From the NCBI GenBank assembly GCA_025200525.1, contig CM045767.1, forward strand, positions 121,022,021 to 121,086,020: DNA of 64,000 nucleotides, read 5' to 3'. The translations under genes and the position numbers were made by a program. The notes below the pieces were generated by a model. That model saw only the letters and a list, made by a program, of their open reading frames with translations, was not told the DNA's origin and did no database searches. The DNA comes from Camellia lanceoleosa (taxonomy: Eukaryota > Streptophyta > Magnoliopsida > Ericales > Theaceae). The stretch's first letter is position 1. Each line of letters opens with the position of its first letter. Of this stretch, positions 23,601 to 34,790 are shown in pieces.

Positions 23601-26600
23601 TTGAGATTCACAGTGTGTAACGGTTCCAAACTGCTTTCTTCGAAAAACACACAAAAAAAAGCTGAAAATGGAAGAAGAGGGATAGAGAGAAGAGGAAAGA
23701 TAAAGAGAGAAAATGGAGGAGCAAGAGATAGAGAGAGAGAAGAGGGAAGATGAAGAACATGTTATTGATTTGTTGAAACTGTAAGACCTATGCTATTCTA
23801 TTCATCTGCTATCACTAAACCATTTTGTTTGTTTGTGTGTGTCTATCTATATATTGTTTGAAAATAATAATAATAATAAGTGTGGTAATTATCTATTTGG
23901 CTTGATTAAAATATGTATATATATATTTAGGCTCTTATTTATTCTCTTACTTTTGTCATTGTTTATCTTATATATAATAGTTAGTGATTGATTTTTTGTA
24001 TAATATAAAGTCATTAATTATTAAAATAAAATGTAAAAACTCGGTTTATAGTGATTTAAAAATATGAAATATATTGAATCATACTTAAAATTTACAAAAT
24101 TGATCAATATTTATTTTAACCGAATAAATATGATCATGGAAAAAAATATGATCGGTAAGTTTTTTCAAATTGTGCGAAAAATAAAAAATTCACCTTTACA
24201 CCTCAAGAATCAAGAACCGCTTTAACCTTGACCAAGAAGGAATTATTATTTTCTGCCTGTATTTTAGACTAGTGGAACTTTGTTGTTAAGTAATTAACAT
24301 TTTGATCATACTCATTTCTTTCATCTTTATTTATGTTTTGCATCATAGTGCTGTGTAATAATTGCAATCCCTTTTCAGGTTAGCCATCACCCTCCAATGA
24401 GTGCTGGGCATGCTGAAAATGATCATTTTGTCTATGATATAACTTCAAAAGTGAAGACCAAATTTTTAGGAAACTCACTTGATATCTATCCCCTTGGAAG
24501 GTAATGGTTGTTTTGGTTGTTAGTCTCAATTGCTATGCTTTTGTTCTTTAATATTGACAACTTGCAGCTGTTGTGGGATTCATTATCATTTGGTTTTAAA
24601 TTATGTTCTATTTAATGTTTCTAAAAGTATATTGGGGAAGTGGTTGTGGAGATACGCCTATGAGGAGGACAAATGGTGGAGAATAGGGGTTGGTTTGAAG
24701 TATAGGTGTGGCCAGGGGGAGTGGAACTCTTTAGAGGTATCTTTGTCTTATGTTAAAGACCTTTGGATGGGTATTAGAGAAAGGATGTGATAAGCTTGTC
24801 AGTAATGTGAGCATGGTGGTAGGGGATGCGAGTAAGATGAGTACTACTCGCATGGTGGTAAGAGGGATTGAAGAGAATCTTCCCAAATGAATAGGAGTCT
24901 GGCAGTGGTTGGTTAATGTTGTAGAGAGGACGCTTAAATTTTTGGGGACATTTTACTTGATAGATTGTGGTGACAGGCTCATGGAGAGATTGTACATGGT
25001 GACTATTATTGGGATGGTGGAAGACCCCTAACTTGGAATCTATCTAGATTGGGGTATTTTCAGGTCAAATCTTTCTATTGGGTGTTGATCGGTTGGGACA
25101 ACTCATTATTTCCTTGAAAAGCTATTTGGGGAGCCTAGGGTTGCCCTCAATCTTACTGGTGATAATTTGATTTGACGAAGTTACATGCTTGTGAATTGTT
25201 GTTGCATGTCCAAGTATAGAGGCGAATTGGTGAATTGTCTTCATATTCACTGTCAAGTTGCAAGTGAGCTTTGAACTTCGATTCTCTCATGGTTTACGGT
25301 GCAATGGGTGTTTCCCATTGGAGTAGTAGAGTTGCTTCATAGTTGATGAGAGGTTGGGGTGGGGGATAGGAGGAAAAAGATATGGTCTGTTGAATGTAAC
25401 AATTTCTACCTACTCCACCTACAAATACTCCACCTACTCCATATTAGTTAGTGATTTAGTTTAGTGCTCCATTTAGTTTAGTGAGTGCTCCATTTAGTTC
25501 TTATTGCTCAATTAATTATGGTTCCATTGTATCCCATTTCTCTCTATAAAAGAGAGCTCTTGTAAACACATTGAATATCAATCAATCAATCAATAATATC
25601 AATACATTAATTTCCTACATGGTATCAGAGCAGGTTTAGAACCTATTATTTAATCTCGCCGACCTCAAGCCCCTCCACATGTATTGCACCTGCACCTGCA
25701 ACTCTTTCCTTGGTTAGCAGGATAAGACTTGGTAATTCTGGATGGCTAAATATCTTCAGAAAGGTTTGGTGTTGTCACCGCCATTTTGCATTCCCATATG
25801 CAACCGCTCTTTCAAATGGCAACACTTTAGAGCACCTATTGGTTTATGCTCCTTCGTAACGTAATTCAATATGAACTTCGCCTTCAATGGGGAGAACATG
25901 GTGACTCGCTTCAAGAGGGACAGTTTGTTGGTGCAGATGCAAGAGGAAGAGTTACGTGTGAAATCTGAACTGTTCAATGGTGGGATGTCAAGAGTAGATT
26001 GGCTTGAAAGAGAGGAATGCATTAATGGGATTGCTGGACAAAAAATGGTCATGGATACTCTTGACTATGAAGATAATGATCGGGAAAAACATTTGGTAAA
26101 GCCACATGAACATTCTCATTGGTATCTCTCTAATGCAGAGGTGGGAGGATACCAATTTGGCAAAAGTCCAAGATACATTTCTTTAGGATGAGTCTTCTTG
26201 GGGATGATGAGATTGAGATTGAAAAGATTCTGCTCACGAGGTTGAGATAAAGCGGAAGGATTTTTTTGAACGTTTCCACAGGATATGCTCTTGTTCCCAT
26301 GATTGCGGAGGAGTTATGTTGGTCCGGACTAGCCTGTGATTCTTCACATGCTTGATATTCCACGCATGGAGTGAAAATGGAGTTGGTGGATCTTTCCTCT
26401 CCTTAAAGGTGTTGGTGCTGATGTCGTTGAGGCATGCACTGGAGTCAATATTGCAGTCATGGTCTCATCCGTCCAATTTCTTTCTTTATTTTTTCTTTCA
26501 CATTATTTTTAATCTTTTTCAAATCAAATTCATACCATTCAGATTTGCACACCAACCTTATTTTATTCATGCCGAGGATCAAACCCGATCACCACTTTAC

Positions 26601-29600
26601 ACAAAAAAAAAAAAAAAAAAAACCACAACCCATAACCACCACAAACAACCGGCCTCACTTGTTCGCCTCTTCAGCTGTTCTCTTCTTCTTGCCTTTGTCT
26701 TGGGTGTCCCTTGCTGGTGCTTAGGGCTGCAAACGAACCGAGCTGTTCATGAACAAACTCGAGTTCGGCTCGTTAAAGCTCGTTCGAACTCGGCTCGATT
26801 AATAAACGAGCCGAGCTCGAGCTTAATTTTCAAGCTCGATTAATAAACGAGCCGAGCTCGAACAATAGTAAGCTCGACTCGATTAGGCTCGCGAGCCAGA
26901 GCTAAAAATATAAATATTAATTTTTATTTTTATTTTTTATATACATATTATATATTATATATTATAATAAAATATTTATATATTATATTATATTTATTAT
27001 ATTAAAATACTTAATATATTTAAAGTCAACCATCATTATTGATGTTTATTATTTTAATTTTAATATAAAACACATTCAAACGCGTTTGCCATTGCAATGT
27101 GCCAACTCATGACTTTATAAGCCTTTGGATAGAAGAGTTTTTCCTTCCCCACCGATGTGGGACTCAACTCAAAGAAGGAAGCCAAACTTGGTGTCTTGGT
27201 TAGAAGTCCCACATCGGTTGAAGAATACATTTTAACTTGGACAAAAGTCTATATAAGTATCAGAGGGCTAGCTTCGCTTGCTTGAATTTTTTGGCCATTA
27301 CGAGCCGAGCTCGAGTTTAATCAATTTTAGCTCGAGCCGAGATATTGTAACTCGTTACGAGAGCTCGAACACCTTAAAATAAGTCGAGCCGAGCTCGAAA
27401 ATTGTAAATGTTTCCCACGCCGAAAGCACGTTCACTTCCCATTGCTCCTCAATCACATATGGCGGACCTCCAATCGAGCATCACGGTGGCCTTCCGCCGG
27501 CCTTTGTTTTTGCCTTTAGCACACATATCTCTTTTACCGCTACATCTCATTTGTTCTACTGTTGTTGACCGCAGTCATGGTCTCAACACATGACCTTAAT
27601 GTATAATAATTGGCCTCAATATCAGATTGAGCAGCCATTATCTGCTCAACTGCCACCATCGGATAGTTCAACTGCGCAAAACCAGGGGGGCTTAGTCCAA
27701 GGGCACTTGGTTGCGGTTCTAGGGCAAATGCCCCGGCTATCTCTCTTGTGGCCTCGTTGAGGTCGGGAAAGAGAGTGAGACCACGGGACGAAGAGGCTAT
27801 GTTCTGGGTAGCTGAACGGGAAGAAGAGGCCATATTCAGGGTTGGTTGTAGCGTGTTACAGAGTATCTCTCTCAGAAGTGTTACAGAGAGAACGAAGAGT
27901 TTTTTTCAGCTGGTTTGTTATGCATCAGCGGCAGCCTCGCCTTGGTTTAAATAGGCAAGGCCGACACGCGTATCATGCGCCTCTCAACGCCAGACGATAA
28001 ATCGGCGCGCCTTTTGATGGCTATCGGGCATGTCTTTTGATGGCACGCCTTTTGATGGCACACCTTTTGATGGCACGCCTTTTTTGATGGCACGTCTTTT
28101 GATAAGATTGGGCACGCCTTTTGAGGGTTCGACAAGACTCTGTAAACTGTCCCGACATTGATTCCGGTTAGTTTCTATATGGGTCGGACAAGACTGACAT
28201 TGATTAGGTTAGCTCTATATGGGTCCCAAGACTGACATTGATTAGGTTAGCTCTTATATGGGTCCGACATTGATTCCGTTAGCTCTATATGGGTCCAACA
28301 AGACTACATTGATTTGGTTCTCATAGTGTCTTCTACAACGGTCCGACATGACCTCGTAATTTTCCTAACGGTCCGACATGACCGGTCCGACATGACCCCA
28401 TAATTCTACCTTTCGCCATAACCATACGGTCTTCACCATATGTCTCTTATCCTTTTATTTTATTTGTCAGATTATTTTTTCCTATTTTGTTACTCTCTAA
28501 GTTGGTTAGTTCCTAACCCCCTTGAGTTTGAGGGGGGCTGTTGAATGTAACAATTTCTATGTTACAATTTCTACCTACTCCACCTACAAATACTCCACCT
28601 ACTCCACATTAGTTAGTGATTTAGTTTAGTGCTCCATTTAGTTTAGTGCTCCATTTAGTTCTTATTGCTCAATTAATTATGGCTCCATTGTATCCCATTT
28701 CTCTCTATAAAAGAGAGCTCTTGTAAACACATTGAATATCAATCAATCAATCAATAATATCAATACATTAATTTCCTACATGGTCGTTGATTGCATTATG
28801 CATTATGTGGATTCAATGGATGGAGAGGAAGCAGAGCTCTATTGATGGTATAAAAGTTCCTTTGTATAGGCTTAGAAGTTCATTTGTTTCTTTTTTGTAT
28901 GGTTGGGAGACGAGGATTGTTAACCCTTCTCTTGACCAATATTTATATTTTGTAGGGCTTTTTGATACATGTGGGAGGTGTATAGGATTTTGTTTTGCCT
29001 CCTTTGCGTCTATTTTGTATATAGGGGTGGTATCCCCTTAATGCCTTCTTAACCAAGTCAGCATGGGTGCAAAGTTATGCAATGCTTCTAATTCAATGCT
29101 GAACATGTTTTAGAGTAATTTCAAAGCTTTGAAGCTTTTTTGTGATTATTTGATTTCTTCTTCTTTATTTGTCTCTACACTTTTAGCCTCTCCTCTAAAA
29201 TCCCTTCTTCTTCTTCTTCTTCTTCTTCTTTATTTGTCTACACTTTTAGCCTCTAAAATCCCCAAATAACCAGATTGATTTGTTGCCCTTCTCTTGCCAT
29301 TAAACCTTAATCCCTAATCCTAAACCCCTTTCTGCTCAATCCTTCAAACTAATTTGCGAAATAATCCAAAATTAGCCTAAGGTGCTTCTAATAATGCCCA
29401 AAACAGCTTTGAAATAGCCCTGAAGGGATTTGTTTGGTTGAGTTTTCTCATATGGCTCTCTTTCCTTGTTCCCTATTTCTCAAACTCCAAGAAGTGAGAT
29501 ATAATTATTAATACCCATTCTATGCATAGTGAAAAAATAACTTTAGAATATTATATTATGTAGTTCGTTTGATTAAAAAAAAATGTGACATCTTAAAAAA

Positions 29601-32600
29601 TAGGGATAAGCCAAAAAGGTTGTTTTCTTGCTTTGTATGATAATAAGATTTTGTGTTTGTTAGCTTAGCTAGTAAAGTATCTTGGTAGTTGTATCAATGA
29701 CCTGGTGTTTAATCTTGCTATTCATCTTGGTTGCGGTTTTATCCATTCCTGGTTGGGGTTTTATCCAGTCCCTAACCCCATCATCATACTTGGATTTCTA
29801 AAAAAAGAAAAGGAAAAAAGAACAGAGAAAAAGTCGTTTCATCTTTCACCTGGTCTGGGCCTGCCTTTTTATGGAATTTCTTTTCTTGGGGTTGTCTTCC
29901 AAAATCTTTGTGGTGAGCAGTGTATTTGTAGCTCACTTCTATATATATATATACACATATGCAGGACACGGGTGACCCTAAAAAGAGATGGTGTGGTCCT
30001 AGATTTGGTGCCTCCGCCCTCGAAAGTTCACAACCTGATATTTGGACGAACTTGGGTTGATGTTCCAGGTGAGATGATCGTGACAAACATGACCACAGGG
30101 GACAAAGTTGTGCTATATTTTCAACCTTGTGGCTGGTTCGGGTATGATTCCTAGCAATTATTTTTAGTAATTTTGTTAGTTCTGTCGGTTTATATATATA
30201 AAATACACGTTTGCTGTTTTTTTCTTTTTATTTTGACTTGTGCATTTTTCTGGTTTTAATGAACAATACACGAAGGGCATTGGTCTTGATGTGAGGTTGC
30301 AAATGTATCAGAGAATCTGTTTATTTATTTAGTCAATCATTCATCCATTTTCCTTTTTAGTGTGTTTGTGCGTGCATGTGCATGCACTCGTTTAAACTAC
30401 TGCTTTGATACTTTGACAGATGGTTATGAGATACTGTATAAGCTTCTTATCTAGACCTATGTTACAAGGGCTCTTCTAAATTTGTAAAGTACCCTTGTTG
30501 AACACTCACACTTGAGTAAGGATATGATATGTTTCTGACATATCTAGTTGACATGCAGTTGATTTTACATAATAACTATGCATAAAACTCCTATTTTATT
30601 CATCAAATATTTTATGTAAGTTTGTGAACACCATTTTGCCTTAATAAAATAAAATAAATATGTAAAAAAAATGATATCTAGCTGTGTTCTGGTGTCCTTG
30701 GAAATGAGAATTAGATGAATCTGACTCTTAGATACTTATTCACACCCGACAACTATACCCAAGCCCATGCAACATAGACCTAGACGACTGATCAATCTAG
30801 ACCGATGTGTCCTTTATTTTTCTGTTACATCTACTACTGCAATATTATTTTCTGTTGCATTTTGCTGGTTTTCCATTGACTTGTATATTCAGTGCTTATA
30901 TATCTTTTTATTCAGTAAGGGTTGTCTTATGTGGGTAAATAAGACAGGGAGTGGAGAGAGGAAGGTGTTTTGAGTGCTGCTGCTGATTATGACAGAATGT
31001 GTTAGGTGAGCTGTCCATGTTAGTGGGGGCCACCAAATTTGTGTTTGTAATGATAATTCTCCTATTTGGTTTTGTTTGATTTCTTAACATGGGGCCATTT
31101 TGGAGAAAAAGGGTTGTCTTCACTTTGGTTGTACACTCTTGAGGAAAGGCAGAAAAGGGTGTGTTTTTTTCTTCTTTGTAATTAATTTGTATCAGCCTAG
31201 TAAATTGATGAAAAGTAAAAAAGGCAGAGCATTAATTTCTTCAATGTTATTGTGGCTTTTCACATAGGGAAGTGCACGAAAGGCGGTACTCATGACGTGA
31301 GTTTTCTGAGTATGTAACAATAAGGTGGTGAAGTAAATATATATATAGGAGATAGCTGATCAGTTGATCAGAGTGTGAAGTGTTGTGTGAAGAAAATCTA
31401 TTAGTCTAAAAAGGGTGTTGGGTTTGCACATAGAAGAGTGCAAAGAGTGAGGAGAGAGGGTTGAGATAAAAAAAATATCAGAGAGCAAGGAAAATGTTTA
31501 CAATTTTAGGGCTTGGGTTTTTGGTATTTTTGTATCTCTTATTTGTAATCTAATCTCCACTATTTTGTAGTTTATTGTTTCTCGTCTGTGGACATAGGTG
31601 TAGTTGTGCTGAACCACGTAAATCTCTACGTATTTTTTTGTGCATTATTTTTTTTTTCCTGTATTTTTCTTTTGCATGTGCATTATTTTTTATGTGTGCT
31701 TCTGTGTGCGCATGTCAAATCCCAACAGAATGTGGTGCTGTAAAGAATTTGTGGTCTTGTAGGAACTTTCAGCCCAGCTAAGAGTTGTTTTCTTAACCTC
31801 TTTCCATGGCAATTGTTAGTAATGACTGGTTGTTTATCTTGCATTCATTCGCAAAATTAAAACTGAATGTGATCAGTGGTTTTATTTTGGGGAATTTTAA
31901 AGACTACATTTTGAGTGAACATCATATAAGTTCTCTTTAAATTATCACCAGATTGTAATACAGTTTACTCGCATAATGTGGGGATTTAGCCCTAGGAAGT
32001 AACCTCTGTTCAATTAGTTAATTTATCTTTTCTGTTAGAATATTATCTGGAGTTCTTGGATCTCTGTTTTCATGCCTCGTGTTTGGTTGCAGTTCTGGTC
32101 GTTTTGAAGTGGATGGATATGTGTATAATGCGGCTGAAGAACCCAAAATATTGATGACTGGGAAATGGAATGAGTCAATGAGTTGTCAACCTTGTGACAT
32201 GGAAGGGGAACCCCTACCGGGCACTGAAATGAAAGAGGTTGGCTCTGTTAACCTTCGTTTGTCTTCCCCTTTTCTTGCTGGTGTAAACATTTTCCTAAAT
32301 TTTGACTAAACAGTATATGCTGTCATTTTGAGCTGTGTTAAACTTAGGGGTTGTTTGGGATGATCTAAATAAGTGCACTTTTTGACTTTTTACGAAAAAA
32401 CGTAAAATATGGGTTGGATTTGAAGTGATATGGTAGAGAGATGATGTGATTTAAATGAGATGATGTGACTTAAATAGAATAATGACTTTTTGACTTTTTG
32501 GATTTTTTGTATTATGCCAAACTAGGCCTTACTCTTCCACTTCCCTCAGTGTACCTGTATCCACCGTTGTGACTAAGGTAACATTGTGGTTATATGTGCT

Positions 32601-34790
32601 TGATACCCGTTCCCAATTTAGACACTTGGATCCTCTAATTTTATATGATGTTTAAAGAAGACACTCGCATTTGTTAGTAAAGAAACATTTCTAACTTCTA
32701 ACATGAATACACATATAAATTCTATATATATTTTTTTATAATCCCATTTAATTTGAAGTATTTAAAAATAATTTAAACATCTTACCTAAGAGTATTATAT
32801 AATATGCAATAGTTAGCATATTCTGAAAGGAGATTGTGACGTTGCTTCCCTTTATGGAGTGAAATTATTATTTCAATTTGCAAGAGTCTGCCGGGGAACT
32901 GGAAAGGCCGTCATTCAAATACTGAAACCATCTGTTTAGCAGAATACCAGAACCTATTGTGGAAATTGTGCAACTTAATTATATGTTACTCTTCAGCTAA
33001 GAAAAAGAAGAGGAAAGAAAGACAAGAATTAAGTTTTATATGAAACGTTATTACAATTTACATTGGTTTTAAATGTTATTCTCCATATTGTGGCTTGCCC
33101 TCCTAGGCCTGGTCTGAAAATTGCTGCAAACTGATAATTTAGGTAACTTTCTTGGGATTCCATGACGTGTGTCTCTTGTCAACCTTAATTAGAGTAGTTG
33201 ATGTAAGCATGGTAGATAATGCTTACAAGACCCAGAGGTTTGGTCTGCACTAAGTTGTCCCGCCCTAGTGCCCTGCATTTAGTAGGAAAACATAGATAAT
33301 ACTTTCTATCATTGTTGTAAATTGTAGTGACATTACAAGACCCATGAAATCTCTTTAATAGCTTTTTTGTTTTTCCTGGACAGTTGTTCATATTGCTGGT
33401 AGTTAAGCTGGTAAACAAACTATTTATTCATCAACTAAAGCTGCTGGTAATTGTTGTGATGCTCCCCATTATGCAGGTCTGGAGAGTTGCTGAAAGTCCT
33501 GAAAATGACAAATTTCAGTACACACATTTTGCACACAAGTTAAATAGCTTAGACACTGCACCTAAGAAGTTGCTGGCATCAGATTCTCGCTTGCGTCCGG
33601 ATAGATATGCACTCGAGAAGGATGATTTATCCAAAGCTGGTTCAGAAAAGAGCAGGTTTCTGTGTGTGTCTGTGTCTGTGTGCGCACGCGCGCTTGTGCA
33701 TGCAAGATGTAGGCTGTCTTTGGTTGTGCTTTGGAATCATGATTCAACATCATCGTTTGAGTATGGTGTTTGGATGGAGCTGTGGAATTAATTTTCTTTT
33801 GTCAAAAAATTTTTTTTGGATGAGCGATTTTTACAATTTTTTGCAATTGATATATAATCGAAAAAAATATTTTCTGAAAATTTTTAAATTTTTTATGTGC
33901 TTTAAAATAATTTTGAGTTGTATGAGTTGTAAATTTTTGTATCACATATCAAATGTCACATCAACAATTCCCTACTCAAATCAAAACTCTTTTCAAAACT
34001 ATTTTCAAAACTCTTTACTAAACAAATTTTCTACACTCAAATCATAATTCCACAACACACAAACTCAAAACACAACTCATACTCTCAAATCACATTTACA
34101 AAACTCTACCAAACGCTACCGTAAAGTTTGTATGATGGCCTTTGACTTGGAACATTGTGAAAAAATATAAGGGCAAATCTGGAATTTCACCATGCAACAT
34201 GTTTAGGGCATCATGGGGTGTACTACATCCACCTAATTTCTCACTACATCAACCTCTGTTTCACATGCATTGAAATTTGTGCCCTCATATATAGGTGAAT
34301 GTAATGAGAAAATTGGTGGGTGTAAATAGAAGCACCTGACATCATGGAATTTGAAGCATTCAGTTGATTTGAGCTTTAACTTTTTGTTTAGTTTAAGCTA
34401 GAATGTAGCTGGGCACATTTGGCGGCATTTTATTCAGTTTGGGTTTGTTTTGTTAATTTTATATGGTTAGCTTGGGCACATTTATGCAAAGTTTGGGTTG
34501 GCAAATGAGTAATTTATAGATTCGATTGTCATGATTTTTTCAGGCTGGAGGAGAGACAGAGGGCTGAAAAGAGAATTAGAGAGTCGAAGGGCCAACAACA
34601 TATTCCAAGATGGTTTGACCTATCTAGTGATGTTGCACCTACCCCTTGGGGTGATTTGGAAGTTTATCAGTATAATGGCAAATACGATGAACATCGGGCT
34701 GCTATGGATAGCTCAGACAACATTGGAGAGATTGATGTCAGATCGACAGAGTTCAATCCCTGGCAGTATGGAAACTTGGCTACAGAATGA
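14682..34790 (+). CDS. ORP3: oxysterol-binding protein-related protein, ORP3 subfamily (10 exons, 456 aa)
   Basis: Exons by reading GT-AG sites: 14682-14779, 22478-22571, 22991-23107, 23198-23270, 23364-23482, 24379-24500, 29965-30141, 32093-32237, 33477-33655, 34544-34790. They join in one frame to TGA at 34788-34790, 456 residues, matching Arabidopsis ORP3A-C (about 457). The protein is a bare OSBP-related lipid-binding domain with no PH domain. Landmarks: N-terminal [35 protein letters not shown] (exon 5), the family signature EQVSHHPP across exons 5/6 (about residues 166-173, including the phosphoinositide-binding HH pair), and NPWQ near the C-terminus. In the family, ORP3-type proteins bind sterol and PI4P at ER contact sites; Arabidopsis ORP3a docks on the VAP protein PVA12 through WFDE. 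Here W398-F-D is followed by L. Introns 1 and 6 are swollen by transposons. Orthology is firm; which ORP3 paralogue is not. Confidence 0.93.
16020..16062 (-). pseudogene. captured exon-like fragment inside Helitron
   Basis: On the minus strand, TTTCCCAACAG (acceptor) is followed by a 36-base open stretch reading [12 protein letters not shown] and then a donor GTATTT. Another possible minus-strand exon is at about 16300-16440, after CCTTGCAG, reading [15 protein letters not shown]. Further out, 19840-20250 (minus) resembles a 5' UTR with CT-rich runs and a donor AAAGGTAATC. I do not recognise the source gene. Confidence 0.3.
17391..17522 (+). repeat. left arm of long inverted repeat in intron 1
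   Basis: Runs from CACTCACTCAAACGGTGGTG through GGGCAATGACATTATACC to TTGAACCTTCTCAACTTA, and is the reverse complement of 18709-18820. The left arm carries about 25 extra bases (after AAAAAACTTG). Arms are about 110 bp and the loop about 1.19 kb. Confidence 0.8.
18709..18820 (-). repeat. right arm of long inverted repeat in intron 1
   Basis: Reverse complement of 17391-17522 with very few mismatches. Immediately to its left (about 18645-18705) the phrase GCCATTAGCATCTACACCAA recurs in tandem. Confidence 0.8.
18928..19101 (+). mobile_element. short non-autonomous Helitron-like element
   Basis: It starts with TCTATACTATTTAAAAC after an A, a common plant Helitron 5' end, and ends shortly after the hairpin GCACATG CATCG CATGTGC (19072-19090). 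The expected CTAG is degraded to CAAG before T. It contains GGCCTCGAACCTTGGGCC. About 174 bp, nested in the larger Helitron-like block. Confidence 0.5.
20400..20470. repeat. microsatellites (CT)n, (TA)n, (AC)n
   Basis: Adjoining short runs CTCTCTCTCTC, TATATATA, ACACACACACAC and TATACTATACTATCTATACT. The last overlaps a + strand Helitron-like 5' start (TCTATACTATTATATAAGG at 20460). Confidence 0.7.
20460..21003 (+). mobile_element. possible second Helitron-like element carrying a SINE-like sequence
   Basis: A Helitron-type start at 20460 and a hairpin with short tail (ACACACATCGAGTGTGTG, then CTTAACTTATAGT at 21003) bracket 544 bp. Inside, 20617-20821 has a tRNA-like B box GGTTCGATTC and a 3' part (CTAGAGAGAGGATTAATAGA, GTGTGCGTAAGCCCTGACC) that resembles Au-type plant SINEs. 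Boundaries overlap the 5' end proposed for the minus-strand Helitron, so only one of the two readings can be fully right. Confidence 0.35.
21399..21458 (+). pseudogene. exon-like stretch in intron 1, unknown origin
   Basis: Acceptor-like TATGCCTTGCAG is followed by 60 bases reading [19 protein letters not shown], then GGTGACG as a possible donor. It does not fit the ORP3 frame or family and is probably a captured scrap or chance. No family recognised. Confidence 0.2.
23578..24230. mobile_element. hAT-type MITE in ORP3 intron 5
   Basis: Ends are CAAGGTTTTAAAGCGCGGTT and its imperfect inverse AACCGCTTTAACCTTG. The 8-bp duplication ACCAAGAA lies at 23570-23577 and 24231-24238. The duplicated locus keeps the empty site with a single ACCAAGAA (near 53152). 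653 bp, no coding capacity. Confidence 0.8.
26722..27400. mobile_element. diverged hAT-like fragment nested in LTR element 1
   Basis: It opens TAGGGCTGCAAACGAACCG and continues with many CGAGCCGAGCTCGA/GGCTCG motifs, the same family as the intact MITE at 57076-57484. No matching right end or target duplication is seen. Inside, CACCGATGTGGGAC (about 27150) and its inverse GTCCCACATCGGT (about 27207) form a small palindrome. Confidence 0.5.
27540..27833 (-). CDS. antisense ORF inside LTR element 1 (97 aa, unknown)
   Basis: Minus-strand ORF starting [18 protein letters not shown] and ending NNSRTNEM, in DNA clearly richer in GC than its surroundings. Upstream on the same strand lie a TATA-like TATTTAAA (27946-27953), a CT-rich leader and the ATG about 115 bp on, an arrangement that looks like a promoter and 5' UTR. 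It runs opposite to the LTRs. LTR element 2 keeps remnants of the same ORF (minus strand, about 37020-37090: NYPMVA and a similar start), shortened by deletions. Antisense accessory ORFs are known in some plant LTR elements; I cannot assign this one to a family. Confidence 0.4.
   Translation of the reverse strand: MASSSRSATQNIASSSRGLTLFPDLNEATREIAGAFALEPQPSALGLSPPGFAQLNYPMVAVEQIMAAQSDIEANYYTLRSCVETMTAVNNSRTNEM
28028..28125. repeat. short tandem repeat CTTTTGATGGCACGC
   Basis: About six units of roughly 18 bp; a degraded version is at 37130-37200 in LTR element 2. 28150-28400 continues with repeats of GACATTGATT...CTATATGGGTCC and GGTCCGACATGACC. Confidence 0.75.
29042..29964 (+). other. rest of ORP3 intron 6
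   Basis: Non-coding, with a (CTT)n run at about 29209-29230. The acceptor before exon 7 sits right after a (TA)n/ACACAT run (29941-29964). The same sequence occurs in the copy at 55623-56505, where the (CTT)n run is shorter. Confidence 0.7.
32346..32530 (-). mobile_element. PIF/Harbinger-type MITE in ORP3 intron 8
   Basis: GGGGTTGTTTGG on the left and CCAAACTAGGCC on the right, bounded by TTA on each side, the trinucleotide duplication typical of PIF/Harbinger. Its inverse relative is at 41786-41952 (GGCCTTATTTGTC...CCCAAACCACCTC). The core repeats GACTTTTTGAC and ATGATGTGA blocks. Confidence 0.55.

Larger units (their letters stand above)
25388..28780 (+). mobile_element. non-autonomous LTR retrotransposon 1 in ORP3 intron 6
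   Basis: LTRs are 25388-25619 (232 bp) and 28539-28780 (242 bp), both TGTTGAATG...TTTCCTACA, flanked by the 5-bp duplication TGGTC (25383-25387, 28781-28785). They differ by two substitutions and two small indels by my reading. The Met-tRNA primer site TGGTATCAGAGC starts at 25620 and a polypurine tract GAGGGGGGC ends at 28538. The LTR carries CTCTCTATAAAAGAGAG, a clear TATA box. The 2.9-kb interior encodes no recognisable Gag or Pol. The copy locus has the empty site (around 55367). Its primer site, size and 5-bp duplication fit a Ty1/copia-type derivative, but the superfamily is unproven. Confidence 0.9.
24633..29041 (+). pseudogene. LINE (non-LTR retrotransposon) 3'-end fragment, split by an LTR element
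   Basis: The left piece reads [16 protein letters not shown] and the right piece (28787-29041) [16 protein letters not shown], the two landmarks of the zinc-binding region after the reverse transcriptase in plant L1-type LINEs (GKWLWR; MWxxWxER). Stops and frameshifts fill the middle, no RT domain is present, and the LTR element at 25388-28780 interrupts it. The same fragment sits in the decayed ORP3 copy (about 53560-55630), so it predates the duplication. Confidence 0.7.

Noticed and set aside
25871..26191. 106-codon ORF after the primer site of LTR element 1, possible Gag
   Set aside because: It has no CCHC zinc knuckle or other Gag feature and is not conserved as a frame in the sister element.
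26352..26843. 163-codon + strand ORF in LTR element 1
   Set aside because: It crosses a poly-A tract and the start of a nested hAT fragment and has no recognisable domain, so it is likely chance.
29705..30154. 149-codon ORF as a separate gene
   Set aside because: Only its last part is real: it is ORP3 exon 7 (29965-30141) with intron sequence read through upstream.
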